Translations under genes and position numbers: made by a program
The notes under the pieces: model-generated
The model's input: the letters and a program-made list of their open reading frames with translations, nothing else
Databases searched by the model: none
What the model was told of the DNA's origin: nothing
Part shown: positions 1-7,615 of the stretch, piece by piece
Position numbering within the stretch: position 1 is the first letter of the stretch
How the letters are laid out: each line of letters begins with the position of its first letter
NCBI GenBank assembly: GCA_019424905.1
Contig: JAHYYP010000001.1
Span: forward strand, 62,001-126,000
Reading direction: 5' to 3'
Origin: Collinsella sp.
Lineage (GTDB): Bacteria; Actinomycetota; Coriobacteriia; Coriobacteriales; Coriobacteriaceae
DNA: 64,000 bases

Positions 1-597
1 GTCATGCCCTGGGGTCGTTTCCCGGGCGCCGACGTCATCCTAGGGCCCGAGATGAAGTCGACGGGCGAGGTCATGGGTATCGCCAAGAGCTATCCCGAGG
101 CATACGCCAAGACGCAGCTGGCGATCGACTACAAGCTGCCCGACCCGAGCGCCGGCAAGGTATTCATCAGCGTGTGCGACCGCGACAAGCGCCACATCCT
201 TTCGGTCGCCCGTATCCTGCGCTACCTGGGCTTTGACATCTGCTCCACCGAGGGTACGGCGCGCGTACTGCGTGGAGGCAACGTGACGTGCGAGGTCGTG
301 GAGAAGATTAGCGGCCCGCACGACGGCGAGCGCCCCAACATCGGCGACCTCATCGCCGATGGCAAGATCGCGGTGATCATCAACACGCCGTACGGTCCGG
401 GCTCGCGCGGCGACGGCTATCTGCTGCGCACCGAGGCAGTGCGACGCGGTGTGACCTGCGTGACCGCGATGTCTGCCGCCAACACGTACGTGAGTGCCAT
501 CGAGGCGGTGCGTGAGGACCAGCAGGGTCACGGCAGCGCCAACGACATGGGCATGGACGTCATCGCCCTGCAGGACCTGCCGCAGCACACGGTGTAA
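1..597 (+). CDS. carB: Carbamoyl-phosphate synthase large subunit, C-terminal part
   Basis: The C-terminal ~198 residues of CarB; the gene enters from the left edge, so its start is outside the window. CarB makes carbamoyl phosphate from bicarbonate, ATP and glutamine-derived ammonia for pyrimidine and arginine synthesis. Visible are the end of the second ATP-grasp domain (GPEMKSTGEVMG, about residues 14-25) and then the MGS-like allosteric domain, with KVFISVCDRDK and IINTPYGPGSRGDGYLLRTE-type signatures. The protein ends in a short tail after the MGS domain, which is the normal CarB end. The reading frame is open from base 1. It is followed by a perfect 22-bp inverted repeat that probably ends transcription. 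Confidence 0.96.
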   Translation, partial: VMPWGRFPGADVILGPEMKSTGEVMGIAKSYPEAYAKTQLAIDYKLPDPSAGKVFISVCDRDKRHILSVARILRYLGFDICSTEGTARVLRGGNVTCEVVEKISGPHDGERPNIGDLIADGKIAVIINTPYGPGSRGDGYLLRTEAVRRGVTCVTAMSAANTYVSAIEAVREDQQGHGSANDMGMDVIALQDLPQHTV

Positions 598-609
598 TGT
601 GACCTGGTC

Positions 610-700
610 GGCCGGGGCGGGAGGGGCCGAGATTTCCCCCTTTCGCTCCGGCTGCAAGCAGAGTCGCTCAGGAGAAAACTCGGCCCCTCCCGCCCCGGCC
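610..700. repeat. Long perfect hairpin, CTCCGG-loop family, copy 1
   Basis: Bases 610-631 and 679-700 are a perfect 22-bp inverted repeat around a 47-base loop. The loop holds TCGCTCCGGCTGC and GCAGAGTCGCTC. Almost the same loop, on the opposite strand, lies between the unrelated arms of the hairpin at 5868-5959. The element sits between the convergent carB and GntR genes and could end transcription from both sides, although there is no clear T-tract. Confidence 0.85.
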
Positions 701-818
701 TGCGGTGACTTGGCCGCACCGTGTGCTGCGGAAGGGGCTTTGCGTGATGACTAGGGCTGAATAAAAAGTGAGTGTGGGATCCGCCGTTCGTTTGAACGAC
801 GGCGCCCACGTTTTGGAT

Positions 819-1601
819 TTATTGGGCTGTGGCGGTGAAGGTTGTTTTGTCGGCGGCGATGTGCACGTGCAGCTTTGCCTGACCGTCGCAGCTGATGAGC
901 ACGCCTACCTCGAATGGGGTTCCCGTCTTGTCGTAGGTCGAACGCACGATGCGCATCGCCGCCTTACCGGTGTTCTGTCCCAAAAGGCGCGCCTCATGCT
1001 TGTCGAGGTTGACCGCCTCGTAGACGGCATCGACGCTTGCGGGCAGGATGCCGGTCTTTTCCGCGATGTGGGCGTAGAGCGAGCCATCCACGTCTTTGCG
1101 TGTGAGCTCGGGGCAAAGTGACACGGGGATATAGACGTAGTTGAGCTCCATGGGTTTGTCGTTGGCGAGACGCAGGCGGCGAATCTCCCAGACGGGTGTC
1201 CCTTCGGGCACTTTGAGCCCAGAGGCGATGCCGCGGACGGCCGGTATGCTTGAAAAGGCGAGAATCTGCGAGCTCGGAACCCGTCCCGCTTCGCGCATCC
1301 GCGCGCTGAAATTCAGGGCCAGGTCGATGCCGGGTGCTGAGGTTTGGGGCTTGATGAACGTGCCCTGGCCGCGCTTGCGCACCACGCGCCCCTCGATGAC
1401 GAGATCCTGAAAGCAACGGCGCACAGTCGCGCGCGATAACTCCAGCCGCGCACAGATTTCGAGCTCGCGTGGCAGCGGCGTCTTGGTGTCGAACGCCTGG
1501 CTGGCGATAAGCAGGGCGATTCGATGTTTAAGTTGGACATAGAGCGGTGTATCACCGCTGCGATCGAAGGGTTCGGCGGCGAGAAACGAGATCATGTCCA
1601 T
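819..1601 (-). CDS. GntR-family transcriptional regulator with UTRA domain
   Basis: A HutC-subfamily GntR regulator of 260 residues, a normal length. The N-terminal winged helix runs over about residues 12-75 (TPLYVQLKHRIALLIAS, LPRELEICARLELSRATVRR, then KRGQGTFIK). A UTRA ligand-binding domain covers about residues 90-255 (VWEIRRLRLANDKPMELNYVY). UTRA domains usually bind small sugar phosphates or other metabolites. The start at 1601 is chosen because GGAGGT lies 5 bases upstream; a longer ORF start at 1634 lies before this site. The gene is divergent from the mannose-class PTS operon starting at 1910, so that operon is its most likely target (inference). An alternative regulator of the operon is the MarR protein at 5300. 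Confidence 0.9.
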   Translation of the reverse strand: MDMISFLAAEPFDRSGDTPLYVQLKHRIALLIASQAFDTKTPLPRELEICARLELSRATVRRCFQDLVIEGRVVRKRGQGTFIKPQTSAPGIDLALNFSARMREAGRVPSSQILAFSSIPAVRGIASGLKVPEGTPVWEIRRLRLANDKPMELNYVYIPVSLCPELTRKDVDGSLYAHIAEKTGILPASVDAVYEAVNLDKHEARLLGQNTGKAAMRIVRSTYDKTGTPFEVGVLISCDGQAKLHVHIAADKTTFTATAQ

Positions 1602-1685
1602 AGGGTACCTCCATGTCGTGAGCATACGTGACATGGTCTGACACTGCGGGACAAACCGGTGATGTCAAGCCCGATTCTTGTTGGT

Positions 1686-1698
1686 ATGTATGGTACAT
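1686..1698. promoter_or_regulatory. Small palindrome between GntR gene and PTS operon
   Basis: ATGTA-TGG-TACAT, a 5+3+5 inverted repeat in the AT-rich 308-base divergent intergenic region (1602-1909). It lies about 85 bases upstream of the GntR start. It is a candidate GntR operator from position and symmetry only. Confidence 0.35.
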
Positions 1699-1776
1699 AA
1701 GGAACATAAAATATTTACCAGGCAATCTACCTGCTATTTTAAAAATAATTAGAAGAAAAAATAATTTATGCACAAA

Positions 1777-1823
1777 AATAGTTGCTACCGTTAACCGATG
1801 AATAGTTGCCGTTCGCAACTATT
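1777..1823. promoter_or_regulatory. Operator-like palindrome upstream of mannose-class PTS, GTTGC-N5-GCAAC
   Basis: Bases 1801-1823 read AATAGTTGC-CGTTC-GCAACTATT, a perfect 9-bp inverted repeat with a 5-base spacer. A half-site AATAGTTGC occurs at 1777-1785. The same core with the same spacer (GTTGC-GCATA-GCAAC) lies at 5243-5257 in front of the MarR gene. The rest of 1602-1909 is AT-rich promoter DNA without a supported gene. Confidence 0.65.
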
Positions 1824-1909
1824 TTCTTGTACCGAACATGCCCCGGCGCAACAATAATCTCAGCAAAAAGCAAAGCCGTGCGATACACGGCAGGTCGAGA
1901 GGAGACCGC

Positions 1910-2344
1910 ATGCGGTATCTGGTAATGGTCAGTCACGGAACGCTCGCTCCCGGACTGCACAGTGTCCTCAAGATGCTCGGCAATGACGCCCCGAACATCT
2001 TGTCGACGAGTCTCGTGGACGGCATGGGCGCTGACGAGTATGTCGAGAACGTCAAGGCGATGCTCGCTCCTGTTACCGCCGATGACGAGGTTGTCCTGCT
2101 TGGTGACATCCTGGGCGGATCGCCGCTCACCAATGCCATGAACACGCTGTCCGAGAAGGGCCTGCTCGCCCACACCATTGCCTTCGGCGGCATGAACCTG
2201 CCCATGGCTATGACCGCCATGATGGGACTTGCCACCATGGACCTGGATTCCCTCAAGCGGATGATGCTGCAGGAGGGCAAGAACGGTATGTCCGAGCTCG
2301 TGGTCCCGACCGATGACGCCGACGACGAGGACGACGACATCTAG
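1910..2344 (+). CDS. PTS mannose-class IIA component
   Basis: Cytoplasmic phosphocarrier of a mannose/fructose/sorbose-type PTS. It takes the phosphoryl group from HPr and passes it to the IIB protein encoded next. His9 in MVSHGTLAPG is the expected phosphorylation site, and DILGGSPLTNA is a family motif. The length of 144 residues is normal for a stand-alone EIIA-man domain. The start at 1910 follows GAGAGGAGA; an in-frame ATG at 1838 has no such site and adds a non-conserved segment. The protein ends in an acidic tail (DDADDEDDDI); the IIC protein of the same operon also ends in an acidic tail closing with DI. The sugar cannot be read from the sequence. Confidence 0.92.
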   Translation: MRYLVMVSHGTLAPGLHSVLKMLGNDAPNILSTSLVDGMGADEYVENVKAMLAPVTADDEVVLLGDILGGSPLTNAMNTLSEKGLLAHTIAFGGMNLPMAMTAMMGLATMDLDSLKRMMLQEGKNGMSELVVPTDDADDEDDDI

Positions 2345-2400
2345 GCGGCGCATCCGCCCCAATTTTTGTGATGGAACGGGGGTTAAGAGGAAAGACCCCC
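2344..2400 (+). other. Two small hairpins between PTS IIA and IIB
   Basis: GGCGG-CGCAT-CCGCC (2344-2358) is followed by a short T-run, and GGGGGT ... ACCCCC pairs 2378-2383 with 2395-2400. The first resembles a weak terminator. Together they may set the ratio of IIA to downstream mRNA by attenuation or by protecting processed ends (inference). Confidence 0.45.
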
Positions 2401-2423
2401 GGTGATAAGGAAAGGGAAGACGC

Positions 2424-2912
2424 ATGATTTCGTTCATCCGCATTGACGACCGCATGATCCATGGACAGACCGTTACCCGTTGGGCCCTCGAGTATCCCTG
2501 CGACGGTCTTATCGCCGTCAACGACGCCGCGGCGTCGAACCCCGTGCTCAAGGAGGCCTACAAGAGCGCCTCGGGCAAGAAGACGTTCGTGTGGACCAAG
2601 GAGCACTTTAAGGAGGTCTCCGAGAAGGTTCTCAAGTCCGACACCAAGTACTTCCTGATTACCAAGAACCCGCTCGACATGAAGGAACTTCTCGTCGATT
2701 TTGGCTTTAAGCCCGGCATGGACCGCATCATCGTCGGTCCCTGCAACGATCGTCCCGGCGCCACCAAGCTCGGCAACAACCAGTCGATCACGCAGGAAGA
2801 GGCCCAGGCGCTCGAGGATCTCACCAACGCCGGCTACACGGTCGAGTTCGCCCTTATCAAGGAGAAATCCATTGGTGAGTGGCCCAAGTTCCGCGGTCAG
2901 TTTGGCTTCTAG
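2424..2912 (+). CDS. PTS mannose/fructose/sorbose-class IIB component
   Basis: Cytoplasmic phosphotransfer protein that phosphorylates the sugar as it passes through the IIC-IID membrane pair. His13 in IRIDDRMIHGQ is the expected phosphorylation site and sits at the usual place near the N-terminus. IIVGPCNDRPGA and the C-terminal region fit the EIIB sorbose-type fold, and 162 residues is the usual length. It is the second gene of the operon, preceded by AAAGGGAAGA. The IIA and IIB domains are separate proteins here rather than one chain as in E. coli ManX. Confidence 0.93.
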   Translation: MISFIRIDDRMIHGQTVTRWALEYPCDGLIAVNDAAASNPVLKEAYKSASGKKTFVWTKEHFKEVSEKVLKSDTKYFLITKNPLDMKELLVDFGFKPGMDRIIVGPCNDRPGATKLGNNQSITQEEAQALEDLTNAGYTVEFALIKEKSIGEWPKFRGQFGF

Positions 2913-2940
2913 TTAGGCGCCAGCCGCATTTTGGTACCTA

Positions 2941-2962
2941 CAGCCCTTGGGGAAAGGGGCTG
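2941..2962 (+). other. Small hairpin between PTS IIB and IIC
   Basis: CAGCCC and GGGCTG (2941-2946 and 2957-2962) form a short stem about 22 bases before the IIC start. It may affect mRNA processing or stability; there is no T-tract, so it is not a terminator. Confidence 0.35.
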
Positions 2963-2984
2963 AGGAATAAAGAAAGGGGAAAGC

Positions 2985-3842
2985 ATGGCAATCAATGCAT
3001 TCCAAGCCGCGCTGTTCGGCCTGTTCGCCTGCCTGGCATCGCTGCCTGGCATGGGCGGCACGACGATTGGCAACTACACTCTGGGTCGTCCTCTGGTCGC
3101 CGGCCTCGTCGTCGGCATCATCATGGGCGATATACAGACGGGCATCCTCGTCGGTGCTGCCATCCAGGTTGTCTACATCGCTCTCGTGACCCCTGGCGGA
3201 ACCGTCTCCGCCGACGTCCGCGCCGTGTCCTATATCGGCATCCCGCTGGCGATCCTCGCCATCAAGAACTCGGGCATCGATCCCGCCTCCGCTGAGGCTG
3301 CCGGCATGGCCGCATCCCTCGGTGCCGCCGTCGGCACGCTCGGCACTGTGCTCTTCTATGGCACCGCCACCATCAACCTGGTGTGGCAGGGCATGGGCTG
3401 GAAGTGGCTCGAGAAGGGCGATCTCCACAAGCTCTACCTGGTCAACAACGTTCTGCCTTGGATCGGTCACATCATCTGCTCGTTCCTCCCGACGTTCATC
3501 ATCACCATGGGCGGCACCGCCATGGTCGACCTCATGAAGACCTACATGCCCATGGACGGCATCGCGATGAAGACGCTGTTTACCGTCGGCTCGCTGCTAC
3601 CTACCGTCGGTATTGCCATCCTGCTCAAGCAGGTCATCTCTAAGCCCACGGACTTCCTGACGTTCTTCTTCGGCTTCACCCTGTCCGCTGTTATGGGCTG
3701 CAACCTGATCGCCGCTGCCGGCATCGGCTGCTTCTTCGCCCTGATCAACTATGAGATCGCTTCGCTCAAGATCGACCTCGCAAACGCTCCCAAGGCAGCT
3801 ATCGCCTCGGGCTCCGATGATGAGGAAGAGGAGGACATCTAA
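2985..3842 (+). CDS. PTS mannose-class IIC membrane component
   Basis: Integral membrane sugar-transport subunit of 285 residues with many hydrophobic segments. The family pattern is clear: GRPLVAGLVVGIIMGD near residues 33-48, then GAAIQVVYIALVTPGG and a series of glycine-rich helices. It forms the translocation path with IID. The start follows GAAAGGGGAAAGC. The stop overlaps the IID start by one base (TAATG), indicating translational coupling. The C-terminus is acidic (SDDEEEEDI). Confidence 0.93.
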   Translation: MAINAFQAALFGLFACLASLPGMGGTTIGNYTLGRPLVAGLVVGIIMGDIQTGILVGAAIQVVYIALVTPGGTVSADVRAVSYIGIPLAILAIKNSGIDPASAEAAGMAASLGAAVGTLGTVLFYGTATINLVWQGMGWKWLEKGDLHKLYLVNNVLPWIGHIICSFLPTFIITMGGTAMVDLMKTYMPMDGIAMKTLFTVGSLLPTVGIAILLKQVISKPTDFLTFFFGFTLSAVMGCNLIAAAGIGCFFALINYEIASLKIDLANAPKAAIASGSDDEEEEDI

Positions 3843-4669
3843 TGGCAGAGAAGAAAAAGCTCTCTAAGAAAACGCTTGCCAAGTCGTTCCGTAACTGGTC
3901 CTATGGCAACCTGACCTGCTTCTCGCAGGAGCACATGCAGACCTTCGGTTACCTGTGCGCTATGCTTCCGATTGTCGAGGAGCTCTACGACACGCCCGAG
4001 GAGCAGAAGCAGGCCCTTCAGACCTACTCCGCGTTCTTCAACACCGAGCCGCAGATCGGAACCATGATTGTCGGCGTCACCGCCGGCCTCGAGGAGGCTC
4101 GCGCAAACGGCGAGGCCATCGATGACGACGCCATCAACGGCATCCGCGCCGGCCTCATGGGCCCGCTCGCCGGCCTTGGCGACTCGCTGATTGTCGGTAC
4201 CCTGATCCCGATCCTGCTCGGTATCGCCCTCGGTCTCTCGACCGGCGGCTCTCCGCTCGGCGCTATCTTCTATATCGTCGTGTGGAACCTGCTCATGTTC
4301 CTCGGCATGCGCTTTGCCTACAACCAGGGCTATGAGCTCGGCGGCAAGGCAGTCGAGGCCCTCGTCGGCCCCAAGGCCAAGGCTCTGCGTGATTCCATCG
4401 TGATGGTCGGTACCATGGTCATCGGTGCCGTGGGCGCAACTTGGGTCTCCATCACCTGCAGCCCCAACCTGGTGCTGCCCGGCGGTGGTAAGTTCCAGGA
4501 CACGCTCGACGGAATCTATCCGCACCTGCTGCCCATGATCTTCATCGTCTTCTGCTGGTACATGATGACCAAGAAGAAGGTCAACCCCATCGTCATGATG
4601 CTGATCCTCGTTGTGATCGCATTCGTGGGCGTTGTTATTGGCTTCTTCGATCCGGCGCTGACGTACTAA
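3842..4669 (+). CDS. PTS mannose-class IID membrane component
   Basis: Second membrane subunit of the mannose-class permease, 275 residues. Typical features are an N-terminal cytoplasmic region (SWSYGN-like FRNWSYGNLTCFSQEHMQ), then GIRAGLMGPLAGLGDSL at about residues 100-116, followed by C-terminal membrane helices. It is the last gene of the IIA-IIB-IIC-IID operon and ends just before a hairpin terminator. IIC and IID together determine sugar specificity, which is not predictable here. Confidence 0.93.
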   Translation: MAEKKKLSKKTLAKSFRNWSYGNLTCFSQEHMQTFGYLCAMLPIVEELYDTPEEQKQALQTYSAFFNTEPQIGTMIVGVTAGLEEARANGEAIDDDAINGIRAGLMGPLAGLGDSLIVGTLIPILLGIALGLSTGGSPLGAIFYIVVWNLLMFLGMRFAYNQGYELGGKAVEALVGPKAKALRDSIVMVGTMVIGAVGATWVSITCSPNLVLPGGGKFQDTLDGIYPHLLPMIFIVFCWYMMTKKKVNPIVMMLILVVIAFVGVVIGFFDPALTY

Positions 4670-4689
4670 TCGACAGCTCTTTGCCAATT

Positions 4690-4728
4690 GCGAAAGGCCG
4701 TGCCGGCTTGCGCCGCGCGGCCTTTCGC
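4690..4728 (+). terminator. Terminator after the mannose-class PTS operon
   Basis: GCGAAAGGCCG (4690-4700) pairs with CGGCCTTTCGC (4718-4728), an 11-bp perfect stem starting 20 bases after the IID stop. A T-rich stretch follows but not a continuous T-tract. Confidence 0.75.
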
Positions 4729-4783
4729 TCATCGTTCGTTTGCTGCTTGGGCGGCACAGGAGACTGGCTCGTTGCCTGCCGTC

Positions 4784-4850
4784 CTTCAAGAGCGATATAG
4801 CCCATGGCCTCCATCGCCTTACATGACATACGCTATATTGCTCTTGAAAG
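4784..4850. promoter_or_regulatory. Wide inverted repeat upstream of small membrane protein gene
   Basis: TTCAAGAGCGATATAG (4785-4800) and CTATATTGCTCTTGAA (4833-4848) are complementary at 15 of 16 positions, and the exception can form a G-U pair. The 32-base centre holds no gene. The right arm is about 36 bases before the start codon at 4885, so this is either an operator pair or a 5' leader hairpin. Confidence 0.5.
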
Positions 4851-4884
4851 ATGACATGGCGGCTCGTTTCTAAAGGAGAACCGA

Positions 4885-5208
4885 ATGCATGAGAAACACG
4901 GGCACGATCTTTCGAAAGAGGACCTCATTCGAGAGGCTAAGCTTCAGACCGATGCCATTCAGCGCCTCAATGTTTGGCTGCGCTTGGGGTATTCGTTGGT
5001 AGCGATTGGATTTTTGCTCGGCATGTGGGGCTATCAGGGAGGGCCCGGCTGGGGCGTTCCCGTTGGCATTGCGTGCCTGGCGGTGGGTGCTCCCGTCTCC
5101 ATCATCCTCAAGATCGGCACGAGCAATGCAAAGAAGAACGTCGAGCGCATCCTCGAGGCGGCGGGTGTTAACGTTGAGGAGCTTATGGCGCGAAAGAAGA
5201 ATGAGTAG
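4885..5208 (+). CDS. Small two-helix membrane protein, unknown function
   Basis: A 107-residue protein that I do not recognise. The first 30 residues are polar, two hydrophobic segments lie at about residues 34-50 and 58-76 joined by GYQGGPGWG, and the C-terminus is charged and probably helical (NAKKNVERILEAAGVNVEELMARKKNE). A hairpin topology with both ends in the cytoplasm is likely. The start follows AAAGGAGAA. It lies between the PTS operon and the MarR gene and could be co-regulated with either. Confidence 0.7.
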   Translation: MHEKHGHDLSKEDLIREAKLQTDAIQRLNVWLRLGYSLVAIGFLLGMWGYQGGPGWGVPVGIACLAVGAPVSIILKIGTSNAKKNVERILEAAGVNVEELMARKKNE

Positions 5209-5242
5209 AAATATTCATGAGTCGTGGGTTACTATAAAAATT

Positions 5243-5257
5243 GTTGCGCATAGCAAC
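5243..5257. promoter_or_regulatory. Operator-like palindrome before the MarR gene, GTTGC-N5-GCAAC
   Basis: GTTGC-GCATA-GCAAC, with T-rich left and A-rich right flanks, lies 43 bases before the MarR start. A -10-like TATAAA is at 5233-5238. It matches the palindrome at 1801-1823 upstream of the PTS operon in core and spacing, so one regulator probably binds both. Confidence 0.65.
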
Positions 5258-5299
5258 TAATCTAAAGATCTGTTTGATAAGTAAAGGACTTAATACTCG

Positions 5300-5740
5300 G
5301 TGGACTACGATGACGTTGCTAGAAAATTAATTGTGTACTCGCGCTCCTTGGCCAAAGGATCGTTAAGTGCTGCTGGTGGCGCCAGTGTGGGTGAGACCCC
5401 GGTCCTGCAGTATTTGTCTGGCGTTGACGACGATGTCATTCCCTCCGAGATCGCCAAGAAGCTTAAATTCTCCCGTGCGCGTATGTCGCACATCTTGGAG
5501 TCACTCGAGAGCAAGGGTTATATTCAGCGCAGGACTGATCAAAACGATCGTCGGCGTGTGTTGGTGAGCATCACCGAGGAAGGCCGCGATTTTGCGGCGA
5601 AAAAAAATGCCGAGAGTGTGGCATCGCTCTCGAAGCAGCTCTCAGCGCTCGGCGAGCACGATGCTCAGGAGCTCGTGCGCATTCTGAATAAAGCCTATAG
5701 CCTTACCTATGATGCCGACGATTACCTGGACAATCTATAA
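5300..5740 (+). CDS. MarR-family transcriptional regulator
   Basis: A 146-residue winged-helix regulator with normal MarR length and layout: an N-terminal dimerisation helix, a DNA-binding region at about residues 45-90 (SEIAKKLKFSRARMSHILESLE), and the wing with RRTDQNDRRRVLVSIT, followed by C-terminal dimerisation helices. The start is GTG at 5300, with AAAGGAC upstream; no better ATG is available. The palindrome at 5243-5257 suggests autoregulation, and its copy at 1801-1823 suggests that the PTS operon is a second target (inference). Confidence 0.9.
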   Translation: MDYDDVARKLIVYSRSLAKGSLSAAGGASVGETPVLQYLSGVDDDVIPSEIAKKLKFSRARMSHILESLESKGYIQRRTDQNDRRRVLVSITEEGRDFAAKKNAESVASLSKQLSALGEHDAQELVRILNKAYSLTYDADDYLDNL

Positions 5741-5867
5741 GGATAAAGGCAGCCATTTAGGTGCATTATGAAATGCATCCGGGACAGTTGTGCCCATTGA
5801 CTACCGTCAACATCTCATTCCAAACCAAATCAGCCAACGTACGTCACAGCAATCCCCGGTAGGTCGA

Positions 5868-5959
5868 GGGTGCCCCGCGGCGGTCTGGTGTTTTCATCTG
5901 AACGACTTTGCGAAGCAACCGGAGTGAAGATGAAAACACCAGACCGCCGCGGGGCACCC
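5868..5959. repeat. Long perfect hairpin, CTCCGG-loop family, copy 2
   Basis: Bases 5868-5899 and 5928-5959 form a perfect 32-bp inverted repeat around a 28-base loop. The reverse complement of the loop (TCACTCCGGTTGC ... GCAAAGTCG) matches the loop at 645-670 at about 21 of 27 positions, although the arms of the two hairpins differ. It lies in the 312-base gap between marR and purE. The rest of that gap holds a smaller hairpin near 5760-5795 (GGTGCATT ... AATGCATCC, then GGGACAGTTGTGCCC) and the purE leader. Confidence 0.88.
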
Positions 5960-6052
5960 GCAGACCGCAGGGACGGGAGCAGCTATACTACTCTCAGTAG
6001 TTAAGGGTCGCGGATCCGCCGCGTCACCGCTCTCAACAGGAGGTCTTTGTTT

Positions 6053-6517
6053 ATGGCAGATCAAAAGCCGGTTGTCGGGATCATCATGGGTTCCAAGTCC
6101 GATCTGGGCGTTATGGAAGGCTGCACCGCCGAGCTCGAGGCACTGGGTGTGCCCTATGAGCTCGTGATCGCGAGCGCGCACCGCACGCCGGCGAAGGTCC
6201 ACGAGTGGGCTTCGACTGCCGCCGATCGCGGTATCAAAGTGATTATCGCCGCCGCCGGCAAGGCCGCTCACCTGGGTGGTGTCGTGGCTGCCTTTACGCC
6301 GCTGCCGGTTATCGGCGTGCCTATGAAGACGAGTGACCTGGGCGGTATGGATTCGCTGCTGTCGATGGTGCAGATGCCTTCGGGCGTGCCCGTGGCCTGC
6401 GTTGCCATCAACGGTGCCAAGAACGCCGCCATCTATGCCACACAGATTCTGGGTGCTTGCGACCCCGAGTACCGCAAGGTTATCGAGAAGATGAAGCAGG
6501 AGATGGCTGACGCCTAA
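6053..6517 (+). CDS. purE: N5-carboxyaminoimidazole ribonucleotide mutase
   Basis: Converts N5-CAIR to CAIR in de novo purine synthesis. The 154-residue protein shows the class I PurE signatures: GIIMGSKSDLGVM at about residues 9-21, SAHRTP with the catalytic His at about 43-48, and the GGMDSLLSMVQMP-type loop near residue 100. The start ATG at 6053 lies 9 bases after AGGAGG; a TTG at 6047 is in frame but too close to that site. No purK is seen in the window. purF, purM and purN lie downstream at 9641-13276, separated by unrelated genes. Confidence 0.95.
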   Translation: MADQKPVVGIIMGSKSDLGVMEGCTAELEALGVPYELVIASAHRTPAKVHEWASTAADRGIKVIIAAAGKAAHLGGVVAAFTPLPVIGVPMKTSDLGGMDSLLSMVQMPSGVPVACVAINGAKNAAIYATQILGACDPEYRKVIEKMKQEMADA

Positions 6518-6552
6518 GCGTCCCACCGTTTCACCGCAGTATAAGGAGAGCC

Positions 6553-7551
6553 ATGTCCGATTATCAGGGAAAACGATTCAAGGCTTCTCAGATTCCCGAT
6601 CCGTCGAAGCCGGGTGCTGCCCGTGCGGCACAGCAGGGTCGGACATCCTCTCCTCAGCAGCCGCGCGCGCCGCGCCCCGTGACACCGGCGACGCATCGTC
6701 GACAGGACGCGCCGGCCGCATATCGTCCTTCGTCTTATAGCTCCGCTAAGAAGCCGCCCCGGTCTTCATCGCATGCCGCGCCGTCGGATCGCACCGAGCC
6801 GCCGCGCAAAAAGCGCCACTCCATTATTCCCATTCTGCTCATCATCATCGGTATCGGTCTGATTGTCGCCGCCGCCGCTATTTTTATTAATGCCCAGATT
6901 GGCTATAAGCAGGCGAGCGATTCGTATCAGAAAATCGAGAAGCAATATGTAAGCGATAAGGACGCCAGCGGCGTGCCGATTATCGACTTTGATGCGCTTG
7001 CTCAGACGAACCCCGAGATTGTGGGTTGGATTTACGTGCCGGGAACCAACATCAACTATCCCGTGGTGCAGACCAACAACAACTCCAAATACCTCAACAC
7101 GCTGTTCGATGGCACGTCTAACGCCTCGGGTGCCATCTTCTTGGATAGCGATGACACCGCGCCGGGAATGGTCGACCAGCAGACCACGATCTACGGCCAC
7201 CATATGAACGATGGGTCGATGTTCAACGTGATTTCGGATACGACTGACCAGGCAACGTTCGATAGCATTGAATATGTGTACTACATCACGCGCGATGCGA
7301 CGTATAAGTTGCGTCCGCTGGCGACCAAGGTGGTCGAGGACACGTATGCCAAGGCGCGCACGACCAATTTTGAGGGCGACGACGGACTCAAGAACTACCT
7401 GTCCGAGATGCTCGACGGCGCTTCTGCCGTGGCGAGTGATGCCACCGATCGTGCCGCTTCGGCAACTAAGGTTGTAACGCTTGTGACCTGTCGTTCGCTG
7501 TCGCTGAGCAACACACGCGCCGTCATGGTGCTCACGCCGGTCGAGGAATAA
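6553..7551 (+). CDS. srtB: Class B sortase
   Basis: A membrane-anchored transpeptidase of 332 residues that would attach proteins to peptidoglycan or polymerise pilins. The N-terminal ~88 residues are Pro/Arg/Ser-rich and cytoplasmic, longer than in typical SrtB. One membrane helix spans about residues 90-113, and the catalytic domain follows. Catalytic residues are visible: His in YGHHM (about 216), Cys in TLVTC (313) and Arg in SNTRAVMV (322). INYPVVQTNNNSKYL and GAIFLDSD are class B features. The two LAxTG surface proteins in this window (23045 and 25775) are possible substrates, but LAxTG is not the usual SrtB signal, so the link is speculative. Confidence 0.9.
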   Translation: MSDYQGKRFKASQIPDPSKPGAARAAQQGRTSSPQQPRAPRPVTPATHRRQDAPAAYRPSSYSSAKKPPRSSSHAAPSDRTEPPRKKRHSIIPILLIIIGIGLIVAAAAIFINAQIGYKQASDSYQKIEKQYVSDKDASGVPIIDFDALAQTNPEIVGWIYVPGTNINYPVVQTNNNSKYLNTLFDGTSNASGAIFLDSDDTAPGMVDQQTTIYGHHMNDGSMFNVISDTTDQATFDSIEYVYYITRDATYKLRPLATKVVEDTYAKARTTNFEGDDGLKNYLSEMLDGASAVASDATDRAASATKVVTLVTCRSLSLSNTRAVMVLTPVEE

Positions 7552-7615
7552 GTTGTTCGAGAGTAGCTAAAAAGGCCCCGTCCCAAATTGGCTACTCGAC
7601 GACGGTAAGGGAGAA

